This document shows positions 51,769 to 60,309 of a stretch of DNA of 64,000 nucleotides, piece after piece. The translations under genes and the position numbers were made by a program. The notes under the pieces are model-generated. The model was not told the DNA's origin and did no database searches. It was given only the letters and a program-made list of their open reading frames with translations. Location of the stretch: the NCBI GenBank assembly GCA_040217795.1, contig JBEHWK010000004.1, forward strand, positions 13,206-77,205. Direction: 5' to 3'. Source of the DNA: Clostridium_T sp040217795. GTDB taxonomy: Bacteria; Bacillota; Clostridia; Clostridiales; Clostridiaceae. Position 1 is the stretch's first letter, and the number at the start of each line of letters is the position of its first letter.

Positions 51769-52959
51769 TCAACATTGCTCCCCCTCTCCTTCATAGGTTC
51801 CTTTAACTAATATCTCCCCATTTTCCTTTAATTTTCTTCCTTTTGCAAAAATCGTGCTTATATTCAAAGTTCCTTTTTCTAATATTAATATATCTGCATC
51901 TTTTCCTTCCGCAAGCCTTCCTTTGTTCCCCAGCTTAAGAATATCTGAAACATTTGAGGTTATAACCTTAAGTGCCTTCTCAAAAGGTACCCCTTCTTTA
52001 ATGACACAATCTTTAAATTCTCTGTATAAGGATGTAAGTGAGCATACACCAAGCCCAACAATTTCTTTTTTTTCATTAAATCTAGGCATGCTTCCGTTTC
52101 CATCTGAGGAAAAAGTTATTCTATCTTCAGAAACTCCTTCTTTTAACATAACTTTCAGACCTTCACTTGCTTTCACTTCACCATCTTCTAAATAATCCGG
52201 ATCTGAAGCCGTCGTTAAGTCAACATATCCACCTCTTTTTGCATATTTTATGCCAGTATTAAATAAACCTTGGTTTCTGTTGATATGTGTAGGCAATAGC
52301 TGAGCCGAAGGAATCCCTGTATTATCAATTATACTAAACAGATAATCCATCATATTACCCTCATTTCCCAAATGAACATTCACTATTCCTGCTTTCCCAG
52401 CCAGAAGCCCCCCCACTCTGGAATCAGCAACCACTTTCAGGAATTCCTCATAAGAAGGCTGAGAACTCCGATTATCTGAAAGACAAATTTCTCCTGCACC
52501 TATCACCTTATGCAAAAGCATAATGTCACTTTTTATGCTTCCCGTTACAGTTTTAACAGGGATTTCATATGAACCTGTATAACAATAGGTTGTTATACCC
52601 TCTTCTTCTAAAGCATAACATTTTGCTATAAGACTTTGCATATTTCTGCATACACCATCAGTGCCTATACACCCTACAACTGTTGTAATTCCTGCCTTAA
52701 CAAATTCACTAAAATAAATTTCCGGTGTTCTTGTTTTGAACCCTCCCTCTCCACCTCCTCCCATAACGTGAACATGACAATCAATAAAACCTGGCACTGC
52801 TATCATATTCTCCCCATCAATAACTTCTATATCTAAAAAATTCCTGGGAATATCTATCTTTTCATATATTCCTTCTATCTTATCATTTGCAATTACAATG
52901 GTTTTATTACCTATATATTCAGGAGCATATAATTCTGCATTTTTTATCACTGTCAACAT
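51769..52959 (-). CDS. Isoaspartyl dipeptidase-like amidohydrolase
   Basis: A 396-residue zinc-dependent amidohydrolase of the beta-aspartyl peptidase family (IadA), which cleaves isoaspartyl dipeptides arising from protein ageing. Metal ligands are seen in GFIDCHVHVMGGGGEGG, PTHINRN and the Asp in TFSSDGNGSMP. The ATG at 52959 has AAAGGTGTG before it; an alternative TTG at 52998 lies inside the repeat and is rejected. Its promoter region is occupied by the repeat at 52979-53084, so that element could influence its expression. Confidence 0.88.
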   Translation of the reverse strand: MLTVIKNAELYAPEYIGNKTIVIANDKIEGIYEKIDIPRNFLDIEVIDGENMIAVPGFIDCHVHVMGGGGEGGFKTRTPEIYFSEFVKAGITTVVGCIGTDGVCRNMQSLIAKCYALEEEGITTYCYTGSYEIPVKTVTGSIKSDIMLLHKVIGAGEICLSDNRSSQPSYEEFLKVVADSRVGGLLAGKAGIVNVHLGNEGNMMDYLFSIIDNTGIPSAQLLPTHINRNQGLFNTGIKYAKRGGYVDLTTASDPDYLEDGEVKASEGLKVMLKEGVSEDRITFSSDGNGSMPRFNEKKEIVGLGVCSLTSLYREFKDCVIKEGVPFEKALKVITSNVSDILKLGNKGRLAEGKDADILILEKGTLNISTIFAKGRKLKENGEILVKGTYEGEGEQC

Positions 52960-52978
52960 ACACTTCACACCTTTCTTA

Positions 52979-53084
52979 ATATAGAGAACCAACTTCAACT
53001 ATTAACTTATGCATGCCCCTTCTTCTTTCAATCCTCGAAGAAATCAACATGCATAAGTTAAGTTTCCCTAATGGTTCTCTATAT
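52979..53084. repeat. Dispersed palindromic repeat, copy B (MITE-like, 106 bp)
   Basis: Perfect 12-bp terminal inverted repeats ATATAGAGAACC / GGTTCTCTATAT bound the element. The interior matches copy A at 13397-13500, including AACTTCAACTATTAACTTAT and ATGCATAAGTTAAGTTTCC, with a CTCGAAGAA centre. It lies only 20 bases before the start of the isoaspartyl peptidase gene, so it is probably in that gene's leader or promoter. Confidence 0.85.
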
Positions 53085-53187
53085 ATAACTTCCCATTGCC
53101 TATAATTCTTATTCTTTGTTTATGGGCCAATTTATATAATTGCAAAAAAATCATCAACTTGAAAATTTTATAACTTCCTATACGATA

Positions 53188-53236
53188 AAAAAATATCAGG
53201 AAGTAAGCCCCTACAGCGACTTACATCCTGATATTC
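53188..53236 (-). terminator. Intrinsic terminator after hom
   Basis: AATATCAGGAAGTAAG / CTTACATCCTGATATT stem with one mismatch and a 12-base loop. On the minus strand it is followed by TTTTTTATC. Confidence 0.85.
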
Positions 53237-53268
53237 AAAATTCCAATATTTTATTTTATTTTTAACCC

Positions 53269-54564
53269 TTAATTGCTGTTAAAATTCTCTATTCTTAAGA
53301 TATTATCCACACTTTCCAATACATCCAACTCTTTTATTTTTTCAAGGGCATTCATTAAATCCCCTTCATTGGCATGATGTGTAACAATTACCAATGTAGC
53401 GCTTTCATTTTCTCTTCCTCTTTGGATTATGGATTTCATGCTTACATTATGATTACCAAATATGGTGGTTATCTCACCTAAAACGCCCGGTTTGTCTTTA
53501 ACTGTAATTCTTAAATAATACCTGCGATTAATTTTTGAAACAGGTTTTATTTCTCTCTTCCACAGATTATTTTTTACTGCAGAATAATTTTCTAAGTTCC
53601 CTTCATTTCTTAATATTGAAAGGATATCTGCAACTACAGCAGATCCTGTAGGCAAATCTCCTGCTCCTCTTCCGTAGTACATTAAGTCTCCCACAGCATT
53701 TCCTTTAATGAATATAGCATTAAAAGAATCATATACATTTGCTAAAGGATGTGTTTTAGGAATCAATGTAGGATGAACTCTTAACTCTAATTCATTTCCT
53801 TCATCTTTTGCAATAGCCAGCAGCTTTATAACATATCCCAATTCCTTTGCAAAACTTATGTCTGTAGAATTAATTTTTGTGATTCCTTCTCTGTAGATTT
53901 TGTTAAAATCTACTTTTGCTCCAAAAGCAAGTGATGCCAATATACCTAATTTATATGCTGCATCATAACCTTCAATATCTGATGTAGGATCAGCTTCAGC
54001 ATATCCTTTTTCCTGAGCTTCTTTCAAGGCATCTTTGAAATCCATTCCATCTAATTCCATTTTTGTAAGTATGTAATTGGTAGTTCCATTTATGATTCCA
54101 TAAAGCTGCTCTATCTTATTAGCTGCAAGGCTTTCATTAACTCCCTGTATAATAGGAACCCCACCTGCAACTGAAGCTTCATAATAAAACATAACACCCT
54201 GTTTATCTGCAGTTTCAAAAAGTTCATCTCCCTCAGTAGCCAAAACCATTTTGTTTGCAGTAACTACATGTTTGTTTTTTCTCATTGCTTGCAACATATA
54301 TTCTTTAGCGGGGGTTATTCCTCCCATAAGTTCCACAACGATCTTGATTTCATCATCATTCAAGATATCATTATAGTCTGTAGTAAGCAATTCTTCAGGA
54401 ACATCTACTCCCCTAGCCTTATTCTTATCTCTTACCAGTACTTTAGCGATTTCAACATTATAACCAGAACGCTTTCTTATTTCTTCGCTGTTCTCATTTA
54501 TAATTTTCCAAACTCCTCTTCCGACATTTCCTAAACCCAACAAGGCTATTTTAATTTTTTTCAT
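53269..54564 (-). CDS. hom: Homoserine dehydrogenase
   Basis: It reduces aspartate semialdehyde to homoserine on the way to threonine and methionine. The NAD(P) site is IALLGLGNVGRGVWK, the central motifs are VELMGGITPAKEYM, VVTANK and YEASVAGGVPII, and the catalytic segment is ADPTSDIEGYDAAYKL. A C-terminal ACT domain (about 350-431, YYLRITVKDKPGVLGEITTI) gives feedback control. Length is 431 residues. GGGGGAGAAG precedes the ATG. It is a single-gene unit between the repeat and ptsI. Confidence 0.97.
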   Translation of the reverse strand: MKKIKIALLGLGNVGRGVWKIINENSEEIRKRSGYNVEIAKVLVRDKNKARGVDVPEELLTTDYNDILNDDEIKIVVELMGGITPAKEYMLQAMRKNKHVVTANKMVLATEGDELFETADKQGVMFYYEASVAGGVPIIQGVNESLAANKIEQLYGIINGTTNYILTKMELDGMDFKDALKEAQEKGYAEADPTSDIEGYDAAYKLGILASLAFGAKVDFNKIYREGITKINSTDISFAKELGYVIKLLAIAKDEGNELELRVHPTLIPKTHPLANVYDSFNAIFIKGNAVGDLMYYGRGAGDLPTGSAVVADILSILRNEGNLENYSAVKNNLWKREIKPVSKINRRYYLRITVKDKPGVLGEITTIFGNHNVSMKSIIQRGRENESATLVIVTHHANEGDLMNALEKIKELDVLESVDNILRIENFNSN

Positions 54565-54693
54565 GCTTCTCCCCCTCTTTGCAATATTAAAGGCCCCAAT
54601 AAATAAGACATTAGATTTATTATATTCCTATTATATATTTAAATTATTAAAAATTCCACAGAAAATTTTATAGATTGATATTAAAGAAAAAAA

Positions 54694-54710
54694 GAGGTGA
54701 AAATCACCTC
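54694..54710 (-). terminator. Intrinsic terminator after ptsI
   Basis: GAGGTGA / TCACCTC hairpin with a 3-base loop, followed on the minus strand by seven T. Confidence 0.88.
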
Positions 54711-54756
54711 ATAAATGCATTTTGATTAAAGAGCCATACTGTTATCTATATATATT

Positions 54757-56373
54757 CTATTGCTCCATTATTATTTTCTTTGCGTTAAGTATTGATGAAG
54801 CACTCATAGAGAATTCATCCAAACCATATTCTACAAGTGTAGGGATAGCAGCTTCATCTCCAGCCATTTCTCCGCACATTCCTACCCACTTGCCATGTTT
54901 ATGAGCTCCGTCTATTGTCATTTTGATTAATCTTAATACTGCTGGATGCATTGGATTATATAAGTATGATACTTTTTCACTCATTCTGTCAGCAGCTAAA
55001 GTGTATTGAATCAAGTCATTAGTTCCTATTGAGAAGAAATCAACATATTTAGCTAATTCATCTGCATAAACAGCAGCTGCTGGGATTTCAACCATTATAC
55101 CCCATTGGATTTCTTCAGAATATTCTTTTCCTTCCGCCTTTAATTCAGCCTTACATTCATCAACTACTTCTTTAGCGCTATTGAACTCTTCTAAACCAGA
55201 AATCATTGGGAACATTACTGCCAATTTTCCAAAAACAGAAGCTCTTAACAACGCTCTTAATTGAACTTTGAATATTTCTTTTCTGTCTAAACAAAGTCTG
55301 ATTGCTCTGTATCCTAGGAATGGATTCATTTCCTGAGGTAATGGAAGATAAGGAAGTGTTTTGTCTCCTCCTATATCTAATGTTCTGATTACAACTTGCT
55401 TTCCTTCAGTTTTTTGAAGTACATATTTGTAAGATTCAAATTGTTCTTCTTCTGTAGGAGCACTATCTCTGTCCATATATAAGAATTCAGTTCTGAATAA
55501 TCCTACACCATCTCCGCCGTTTGCCATAACTTGATTAACATCCTCAGGTTTACCTATGTTTCCGCAAACTTCTACTCTTCTACCAGCTTTAGTAACTGTT
55601 TTAACATCTATTAATTTCTTTAATTCTTGTTGTTCCTTTATGAAAGCTTCTCTTTTTGCTTCATATTCTTTAACAACATCTTCAGATGGGTTAACAATTA
55701 CGTCTCCAGTGATACCGTCTACGATAATCAAATCTCCGTTCTTAACAGTTGTAGTGATATCTCCAAGACCAACAACAGCAGGAATTTCTAAAGTTCTTGC
55801 CATGATAGCTGAGTGTGAAGTTCTTCCTCCGATGTTTGTTAAGAATGCGATAACTTTACTTCTGTCTAATTGAGCTGTATCTGAAGGTGTCAAGTCATGA
55901 GCAATTACTATAGTGTTTGTTTCAGTAACTGCAAATCCATCTCCGCCTTTTCCTGCTAAGTTCAATATAATTCTCTGAGAAACGTCTTTAATGTCTGCTG
56001 CTCTTTCTTTCATGTATTCATCATCCATAGATTCGAATATCATTACAAAAGTATTTGTAACTCCCTGTACAGCTTTCATTGCATTGATTCTTGTATTTTC
56101 TATTTCCATTTCCATTTGACCTGTAAATTCAGGGTCATTAAGAAGAGTGATATGCGCTTCGAAAACTTCTGCCTTCTCTGCACCCATTTCTGTAAAAGCT
56201 TTTTCTTTGATCTTCTCTAATTGTGATTGAGATGCTGCTAGCGCCTTACTTAATTTTTCTTTTTCAAGAGCTACATCACTTACTCTTTCATCAGTTATAA
56301 TAATCTCTTCATGTTCTTGAATAAATGCTTTTCCGATTGCATAACCTTTTGAAGCCGCAATTCCTTTTTTCAT
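54757..56373 (-). CDS. ptsI: PTS Enzyme I (phosphoenolpyruvate-protein phosphotransferase)
   Basis: It takes phosphate from phosphoenolpyruvate and passes it to His15 of HPr, starting sugar uptake by the phosphotransferase system. The phospho-histidine is in GGRTSHSAIMART (about residue 190). The PEP-binding domain has GDGVGLFRTEFLYMDRD and the catalytic Cys in GKWVGMCGEMAGD. Length is 538 residues from the ATG at 56373, which has AGGGAGG upstream. No ptsH is adjacent. Upstream lie a sigma-54 promoter and a divergent HPr-containing sigma-54 activator, so expression is likely under sigma-54 control rather than the usual vegetative factor. Confidence 0.97.
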   Translation of the reverse strand: MKKGIAASKGYAIGKAFIQEHEEIIITDERVSDVALEKEKLSKALAASQSQLEKIKEKAFTEMGAEKAEVFEAHITLLNDPEFTGQMEMEIENTRINAMKAVQGVTNTFVMIFESMDDEYMKERAADIKDVSQRIILNLAGKGGDGFAVTETNTIVIAHDLTPSDTAQLDRSKVIAFLTNIGGRTSHSAIMARTLEIPAVVGLGDITTTVKNGDLIIVDGITGDVIVNPSEDVVKEYEAKREAFIKEQQELKKLIDVKTVTKAGRRVEVCGNIGKPEDVNQVMANGGDGVGLFRTEFLYMDRDSAPTEEEQFESYKYVLQKTEGKQVVIRTLDIGGDKTLPYLPLPQEMNPFLGYRAIRLCLDRKEIFKVQLRALLRASVFGKLAVMFPMISGLEEFNSAKEVVDECKAELKAEGKEYSEEIQWGIMVEIPAAAVYADELAKYVDFFSIGTNDLIQYTLAADRMSEKVSYLYNPMHPAVLRLIKMTIDGAHKHGKWVGMCGEMAGDEAAIPTLVEYGLDEFSMSASSILNAKKIIMEQ

Positions 56374-56449
56374 ATATAAATCCTCCCTATACAAGTAAGC
56401 ATAAGCTTATAATTGTTCTAATATTAATAATACACACCCTATAATCTAA

Positions 56450-56466
56450 AGCAATTCTCATGCCAA
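56450..56466 (-). promoter_or_regulatory. Sigma-54 promoter of ptsI
   Basis: Read on the minus strand, TTGGCATGAGAATTGCT matches the -24/-12 consensus TGGCAC-N5-TTGC, with the GG and GC dinucleotides exactly 10 bases apart. The expected start is near 56440, about 65 bases before the ptsI ATG. I see no better vegetative promoter for ptsI. Confidence 0.85.
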
Positions 56467-56635
56467 CTTATTAATTATTTATTTGTACAATATATATTAT
56501 ACCATAAAAATTAATAAAATAGCGAATGAAAAGGTTTTTTTTCACTAAATTAACTATTATTTTTCTCAATCTTATGCTAAATTTCACTTATTTTATTTAA
56601 TTTATTTTAATATTTTACTGATTTCTTTATGCTTT

Positions 56636-56652
56636 TTGATAAAATTTATCAA
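56636..56652. promoter_or_regulatory. Palindromic site 1 (probable enhancer for the sigma-54 activator)
   Basis: TTGATAAAATTTATCAA is a perfect 17-bp palindrome (TTGATA-N5-TATCAA). Its centre is about 180 bases upstream of the ptsI -24 element, a usual enhancer distance, and it also lies just upstream of the likely activator promoter. Confidence 0.7.
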
Positions 56653-56668
56653 CAACTTTATAAAAACA

Positions 56669-56696
56669 TTGTAATATAGCGTGTTTATGGTAAAAT
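56669..56696 (+). promoter_or_regulatory. Candidate vegetative promoter of the activator gene
   Basis: TTGTAA (56669-56674) and TAAAAT (56691-56696) are 16 bases apart, between palindromic site 1 and sites 2 and 3. Binding at sites 2 and 3, which lie downstream, could repress this promoter. Confidence 0.45.
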
Positions 56697-56703
56697 ACAT
56701 GTG

Positions 56704-56720
56704 TTGATATTTTTTATCAA
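56704..56720. promoter_or_regulatory. Palindromic site 2
   Basis: TTGATATTTTTTATCAA has the same TTGATA-N5-TATCAA arms as site 1, with its centre 68 bases away. It lies between the activator promoter and its start codon. Confidence 0.7.
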
Positions 56721-56731
56721 TCCTCTATTTT

Positions 56732-56748
56732 CTGATATTTTTTATCAA
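56732..56748. promoter_or_regulatory. Palindromic site 3
   Basis: CTGATATTTTTTATCAA differs from site 2 by one base and its centre is 28 bases further on. It ends 1 base before the GGAG of the activator's ribosome binding site, so occupancy could affect activator expression. Confidence 0.65.
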
Positions 56749-56759
56749 AGGAGAATATT

Positions 56760-58754
56760 ATGTATACAAAAGACACAGTTATTTTAGACCCAAATGGTCT
56801 TCATACAAGAGTTGCTGCCATGCTGGTGAATGAATCTGACAAGTTACAGTCAAGATATGGCGTAACACTGTATATCAAAAAACCCAATAAAACTGATTGG
56901 CTTGGATTCTCAATGCTGGCACTGCTTTCTTTAAGGGTTAAATATAATGAACAGATAATAATAGCAGCAAAGGATGACAATGAGCTTTCAAGAAAATCTG
57001 TAGATGAACTTTGTTCCTTTATTACGAGCAGAATTAATTTAGACTCGAAACTTATGGAACAGATCGATGTCTTCATTGAGGAAAGCAAGATTGCAAATGA
57101 ACAAATTTTGGATTCTTTACCAATAGGGATAGTTGTTATTGATATCAATTCGAACATTACATATATAAATGATTATGCCTTAAGTGTTTTTAAAACTGAG
57201 CACAGTATTGCCATAGGAAAACCTGTTGAAGATATAGTTGAAAATACTAAACTTCCTTCTGTTATTTCTTCCCCTGAAAAGCAATTTGGACAAATCCAAT
57301 ATATAAACGGGAGAATTACAACAGTAAACCGAAGTCCAATAATAAACAACAATAAACTTATCGGTGCCTGCGGGGTATTCCAGGATATATCTGACATTGT
57401 CGGAATGAAAGAGCTGAATGAAAAGTTTTTAAAGTTGATGGAAACTTCACATGATCTAATATGTTTCGTTGATGAAAATGGAATAATAAACTACATAAAC
57501 CCTGCCTACAGCAACTATTTAGGCGGCCCTTCTGAAAACATAGGCAAAAATATATTTGAGGTTTCTGCTGATGGCTTAAGGGTTGAAAGCTTTAAGAAAA
57601 AGAAAAGAATTGAAAACATTGTTCGTACTAAAAATGGTATTGATATAATTTCCACCATAACGCCTCTTTTTATCGATGGTGATTTTAAGGGAGTATTGTC
57701 CACATCAAAGGTTGTTTCTGAAATCAAAGATTTAGCCGGAAAACTTCAGCTTTCTCAGGAACAATTAAAATACTACAAGGAAGAGCTTTTGAAACACACT
57801 ATAAACTCAGATGGCTTCACAGACATAATTGGAATAAGTTCATCTCTGAAGGATGTTCTTCACGTTTCCAGGAAAGCTTCCGAAAGCACTTCTACTGTTT
57901 TGATAAGAGGCGAAAGTGGTACCGGAAAAGAATTAATAGCAAATGCCATACATTATAATTCAAAAAGGAAAGATAAACCTTTTATCAAGGTCAACTGCGC
58001 TGCTATTCCTGAAAACTTACTGGAAAGTGAACTCTTCGGATATGAAAAAGGGGCTTTTACAGGAGCGGCAAAATCAAAACCCGGCCGATTTTCCATTGCT
58101 GATGGTGGTACCATCTTTCTGGATGAAATTGGGGACATGCCTCTTTCAATGCAGGTTAAACTTCTGCGGGTACTCCAGGAAAGGGAGATTGAGAGTTTAG
58201 GCGGCTTGGCACCTAAAAAAATTGATGTCAGGGTAATTACCGCTACTCACAGAAACCTTGAGGAAATGATTAAAAAAGGAGAATTCAGAGAAGATTTATA
58301 TTATAGATTAAATGTCCTTACAATACAGCTTCCCCCATTAAGAGACAGAAAAGAAGATATTCCTTATTTGGTAGAATCTTTTATTCAAAGAATAAATGCT
58401 AAGCTGTGCAAAAACATAAAAGGGATAGATAAGGATGCCCTTTCAGCATTGATCAACTACTCCTGGCCAGGTAACATAAGAGAGCTTGAAAATATTATTG
58501 AAAGAGCTATCAATCTGTCTGACCATGAAATTATATCCTCAGAGGATTTACCTTATCATTTAAGGGCTGAGTCTCCTAAAAAATCTTCTTTCCTTCCTTT
58601 AGATGAAGATACTCTGCTTCCCTTTGAAGAATATGAAAAAATTATTATTGAGAAAGCCATGAAAATATACGGAAGCTATAACAAAGCTGGAAAAGCACTT
58701 GGCTTAACCCACAGAACCATATCGTTAAAATGTAAAAAATACGGTCTAACTTAA
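56760..58754 (+). CDS. Sigma-54 enhancer-binding activator with N-terminal HPr domain and two PAS domains
   Basis: A 664-residue regulator. Residues 1-88 are an HPr domain: His15 in NGLHTRVAA, followed by the conserved Arg17, and a Ser51 in GFSMLALLSL that aligns with HPr Ser46. Two PAS domains follow (about 112-215 and 222-335). The AAA+ domain (about 357-590) has Walker A GESGTGKE, the sigma-54 contact loop GAFTGA and Walker B GTIFLDEIGD. A Fis-type helix-turn-helix ends the protein (YNKAGKALGLTHRTISLKCK). It would open promoters with sigma-54 and be tuned by phosphorylation from Enzyme I and possibly HPr kinase. It is divergent from ptsI; AAAGGAG precedes the ATG. Confidence 0.93.
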   Translation: MYTKDTVILDPNGLHTRVAAMLVNESDKLQSRYGVTLYIKKPNKTDWLGFSMLALLSLRVKYNEQIIIAAKDDNELSRKSVDELCSFITSRINLDSKLMEQIDVFIEESKIANEQILDSLPIGIVVIDINSNITYINDYALSVFKTEHSIAIGKPVEDIVENTKLPSVISSPEKQFGQIQYINGRITTVNRSPIINNNKLIGACGVFQDISDIVGMKELNEKFLKLMETSHDLICFVDENGIINYINPAYSNYLGGPSENIGKNIFEVSADGLRVESFKKKKRIENIVRTKNGIDIISTITPLFIDGDFKGVLSTSKVVSEIKDLAGKLQLSQEQLKYYKEELLKHTINSDGFTDIIGISSSLKDVLHVSRKASESTSTVLIRGESGTGKELIANAIHYNSKRKDKPFIKVNCAAIPENLLESELFGYEKGAFTGAAKSKPGRFSIADGGTIFLDEIGDMPLSMQVKLLRVLQEREIESLGGLAPKKIDVRVITATHRNLEEMIKKGEFREDLYYRLNVLTIQLPPLRDRKEDIPYLVESFIQRINAKLCKNIKGIDKDALSALINYSWPGNIRELENIIERAINLSDHEIISSEDLPYHLRAESPKKSSFLPLDEDTLLPFEEYEKIIIEKAMKIYGSYNKAGKALGLTHRTISLKCKKYGLT

Positions 58755-58760
58755 ATCACA

Positions 58761-58804
58761 GCAGGGTAAAAATGAAACTTGAATAAATTTCACTTTTACC
58801 CTGC
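58761..58804. terminator. Bidirectional terminator
   Basis: GCAGGGTAAAAATGAAA / TTTCACTTTTACCCTGC, a 17-bp stem with one mismatch and a 10-base loop, between the convergent activator and DUF1836 genes. Confidence 0.85.
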
Positions 58805-58819
58805 CTTTAAATAATAATT

Positions 58820-59413
58820 TTATATTTTACACAAATCTTCATTTGTGTCGGAACTAATGTCATCTACAAGTCTTTCAGCTAATCTTCTATACATATTGCT
58901 CATATTTACGAGTGAACTAATAAGTAGTATCTTATCTTCATATTCGCAACCACAGGATTCATCCTCTGTACAAATGGATTCTACGGATTTATCAACAGCT
59001 AAATTAAAGCTTTCCACATCAGTACTATATATTTCCAGATACTTTTTGTATAATTCTCTTAAAGGATACTCTTCCTTCTCTGTTAATGACTTAACTATAG
59101 GCTTCAGAGAATTTTTTATATCATTTATTGATAACGTGCCTTTAAACTGGTAAATTAAGGATAACAAGATCAAATGCTCCTTTGAATATTTCTTTTTATT
59201 AATGGGCATTATTAACTTATCCTTTACATAGTTATTTATCATGGTTTTTGTTAAAACCTTCTCTTCTTCTTTACGAAGGGTTTTACTATACTTTGCCTCA
59301 AACAATTGTATAACTTGATCCATGTACAAATCAATTTCAGGTATTTCTTCTAATGCTATTACATTTTCTAAAATCAGTTCATTGTACAAAAGCTTAATTT
59401 CTTCTTTATTCAT
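58820..59413 (-). CDS. DUF1836-domain protein
   Basis: A 197-residue protein. The DUF1836 region spans about 10-115, with LYMDQVIQLFEAKYSKTLRK, the segment KTMINNYVKDKLIMPINKKK that looks like a winged-helix or MerR-like recognition part, and YSKEHLILLSLIYQFKGTLS. The C-terminal part is acidic with a CGCEYE cluster. A DNA-binding role is suggested by the helix pattern but is not established. The ATG at 59413 is spaced correctly from GGTGA; a GTG at 59422 is possible. Single-gene unit. Confidence 0.8.
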   Translation of the reverse strand: MNKEEIKLLYNELILENVIALEEIPEIDLYMDQVIQLFEAKYSKTLRKEEEKVLTKTMINNYVKDKLIMPINKKKYSKEHLILLSLIYQFKGTLSINDIKNSLKPIVKSLTEKEEYPLRELYKKYLEIYSTDVESFNLAVDKSVESICTEDESCGCEYEDKILLISSLVNMSNMYRRLAERLVDDISSDTNEDLCKI

Positions 59414-59605
59414 ACTGCTCACCAGCCTATTATTATTTCTATATGGCGTTTATATAGAAATAATAACTATATCTTATAAAAATGTAAATAAAAAATATTA
59501 CTAAACATAAAATTTTATCATTGACATATTCAAGTTAGAGTATCATAATATAATTAATTCACAACGTAGTTTTAAAAACTACTTCTCATTATAAGGAGGT
59601 TACTT

Positions 59606-60253
59606 ATGGAAAAGCACATCAGAGAACCTATAAACGGATTTACTCACCTGTTTGGTGCCATTGCATCTTTATTAGGGTTGATATTCATGCTGGCAAAAGT
59701 TATCCTTACCGGTTCTTCAGCTATATCAATTGTTTCAATTGTAATCTTTGGAGTCAGTATGATATTGCTCTACTCCGCTTCTGCCACTTACCATATGGTT
59801 GTAGCATCAGATAAGGTTATAAGTTTTTTGAGAAAATTAGATCATTCTATGATATTTGTACTCATAGCAGGTTCCTACACTCCTTTTTGCCTTATTGCAT
59901 TAAATGGCACTAAAGGTTGGATACTTTTTTCTATTATTATCGCAATTGCAATACTGGGAATATTGTTTAAAATGATCTGGTTCAATTGTCCCAGATGGCT
60001 TTCAACTCTTATTTACATTTTTATGGGGTGGATAGCTGTTTTCACTATAGTTCCCCTTTACAGTGCTATATCATTAAACGGAGTTCTTCTTCTGGTTTTA
60101 GGCGGAGTTCTATATACCACAGGAGGATTGATTTATGGTATAAAACCTAAGTTATTAAAGTTTAAATACCTTGGATTTCATGAAATCTTCCACGTGTTCA
60201 TATTACTTGGAACCCTTGCCCATTATTTCTGTATTTTAAAGTATGTAATATAA
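59606..60253 (+). CDS. Hemolysin III family (PAQR) membrane protein
   Basis: A 215-residue protein with seven membrane helices. Family residues are EPINGFTHLFGAIASLLGL near the start, SASATYHMV, DHSMIFVLIAGSYTPFCL and, near the end, FHEIFHVFILLGTLAHYF, whose His and Asp residues form the zinc site of PAQR-type hydrolases. Despite the name, the common role is in membrane lipid homeostasis and not cell lysis. AAGGAGG precedes the ATG. A terminator follows. Confidence 0.92.
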   Translation: MEKHIREPINGFTHLFGAIASLLGLIFMLAKVILTGSSAISIVSIVIFGVSMILLYSASATYHMVVASDKVISFLRKLDHSMIFVLIAGSYTPFCLIALNGTKGWILFSIIIAIAILGILFKMIWFNCPRWLSTLIYIFMGWIAVFTIVPLYSAISLNGVLLLVLGGVLYTTGGLIYGIKPKLLKFKYLGFHEIFHVFILLGTLAHYFCILKYVI

Positions 60254-60257
60254 ATTC

Positions 60258-60292
60258 AAGGAGAACTTTAAAATAATTCAGAAGTTCTCCTT
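60258..60292. terminator. Bidirectional terminator
   Basis: AAGGAGAACTT / AAGTTCTCCTT 11-bp stem with a 13-base loop and AATTATTTTATTT, between the convergent hemolysin III and nrdB genes. Confidence 0.88.
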
Positions 60293-60309
60293 AATTATTT
60301 TATTTGAAT

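Noticed and set aside
53188..53236. A further copy of the dispersed repeat after hom
   Set aside because: The hairpin shares no sequence with the repeat family and is followed by a T run, so it is a terminator.
59606..60253. Hemolysin as a toxin
   Set aside because: The protein is a seven-helix PAQR-family member with a zinc-site His/Asp pattern; the name is historical and gives no evidence of lysis.
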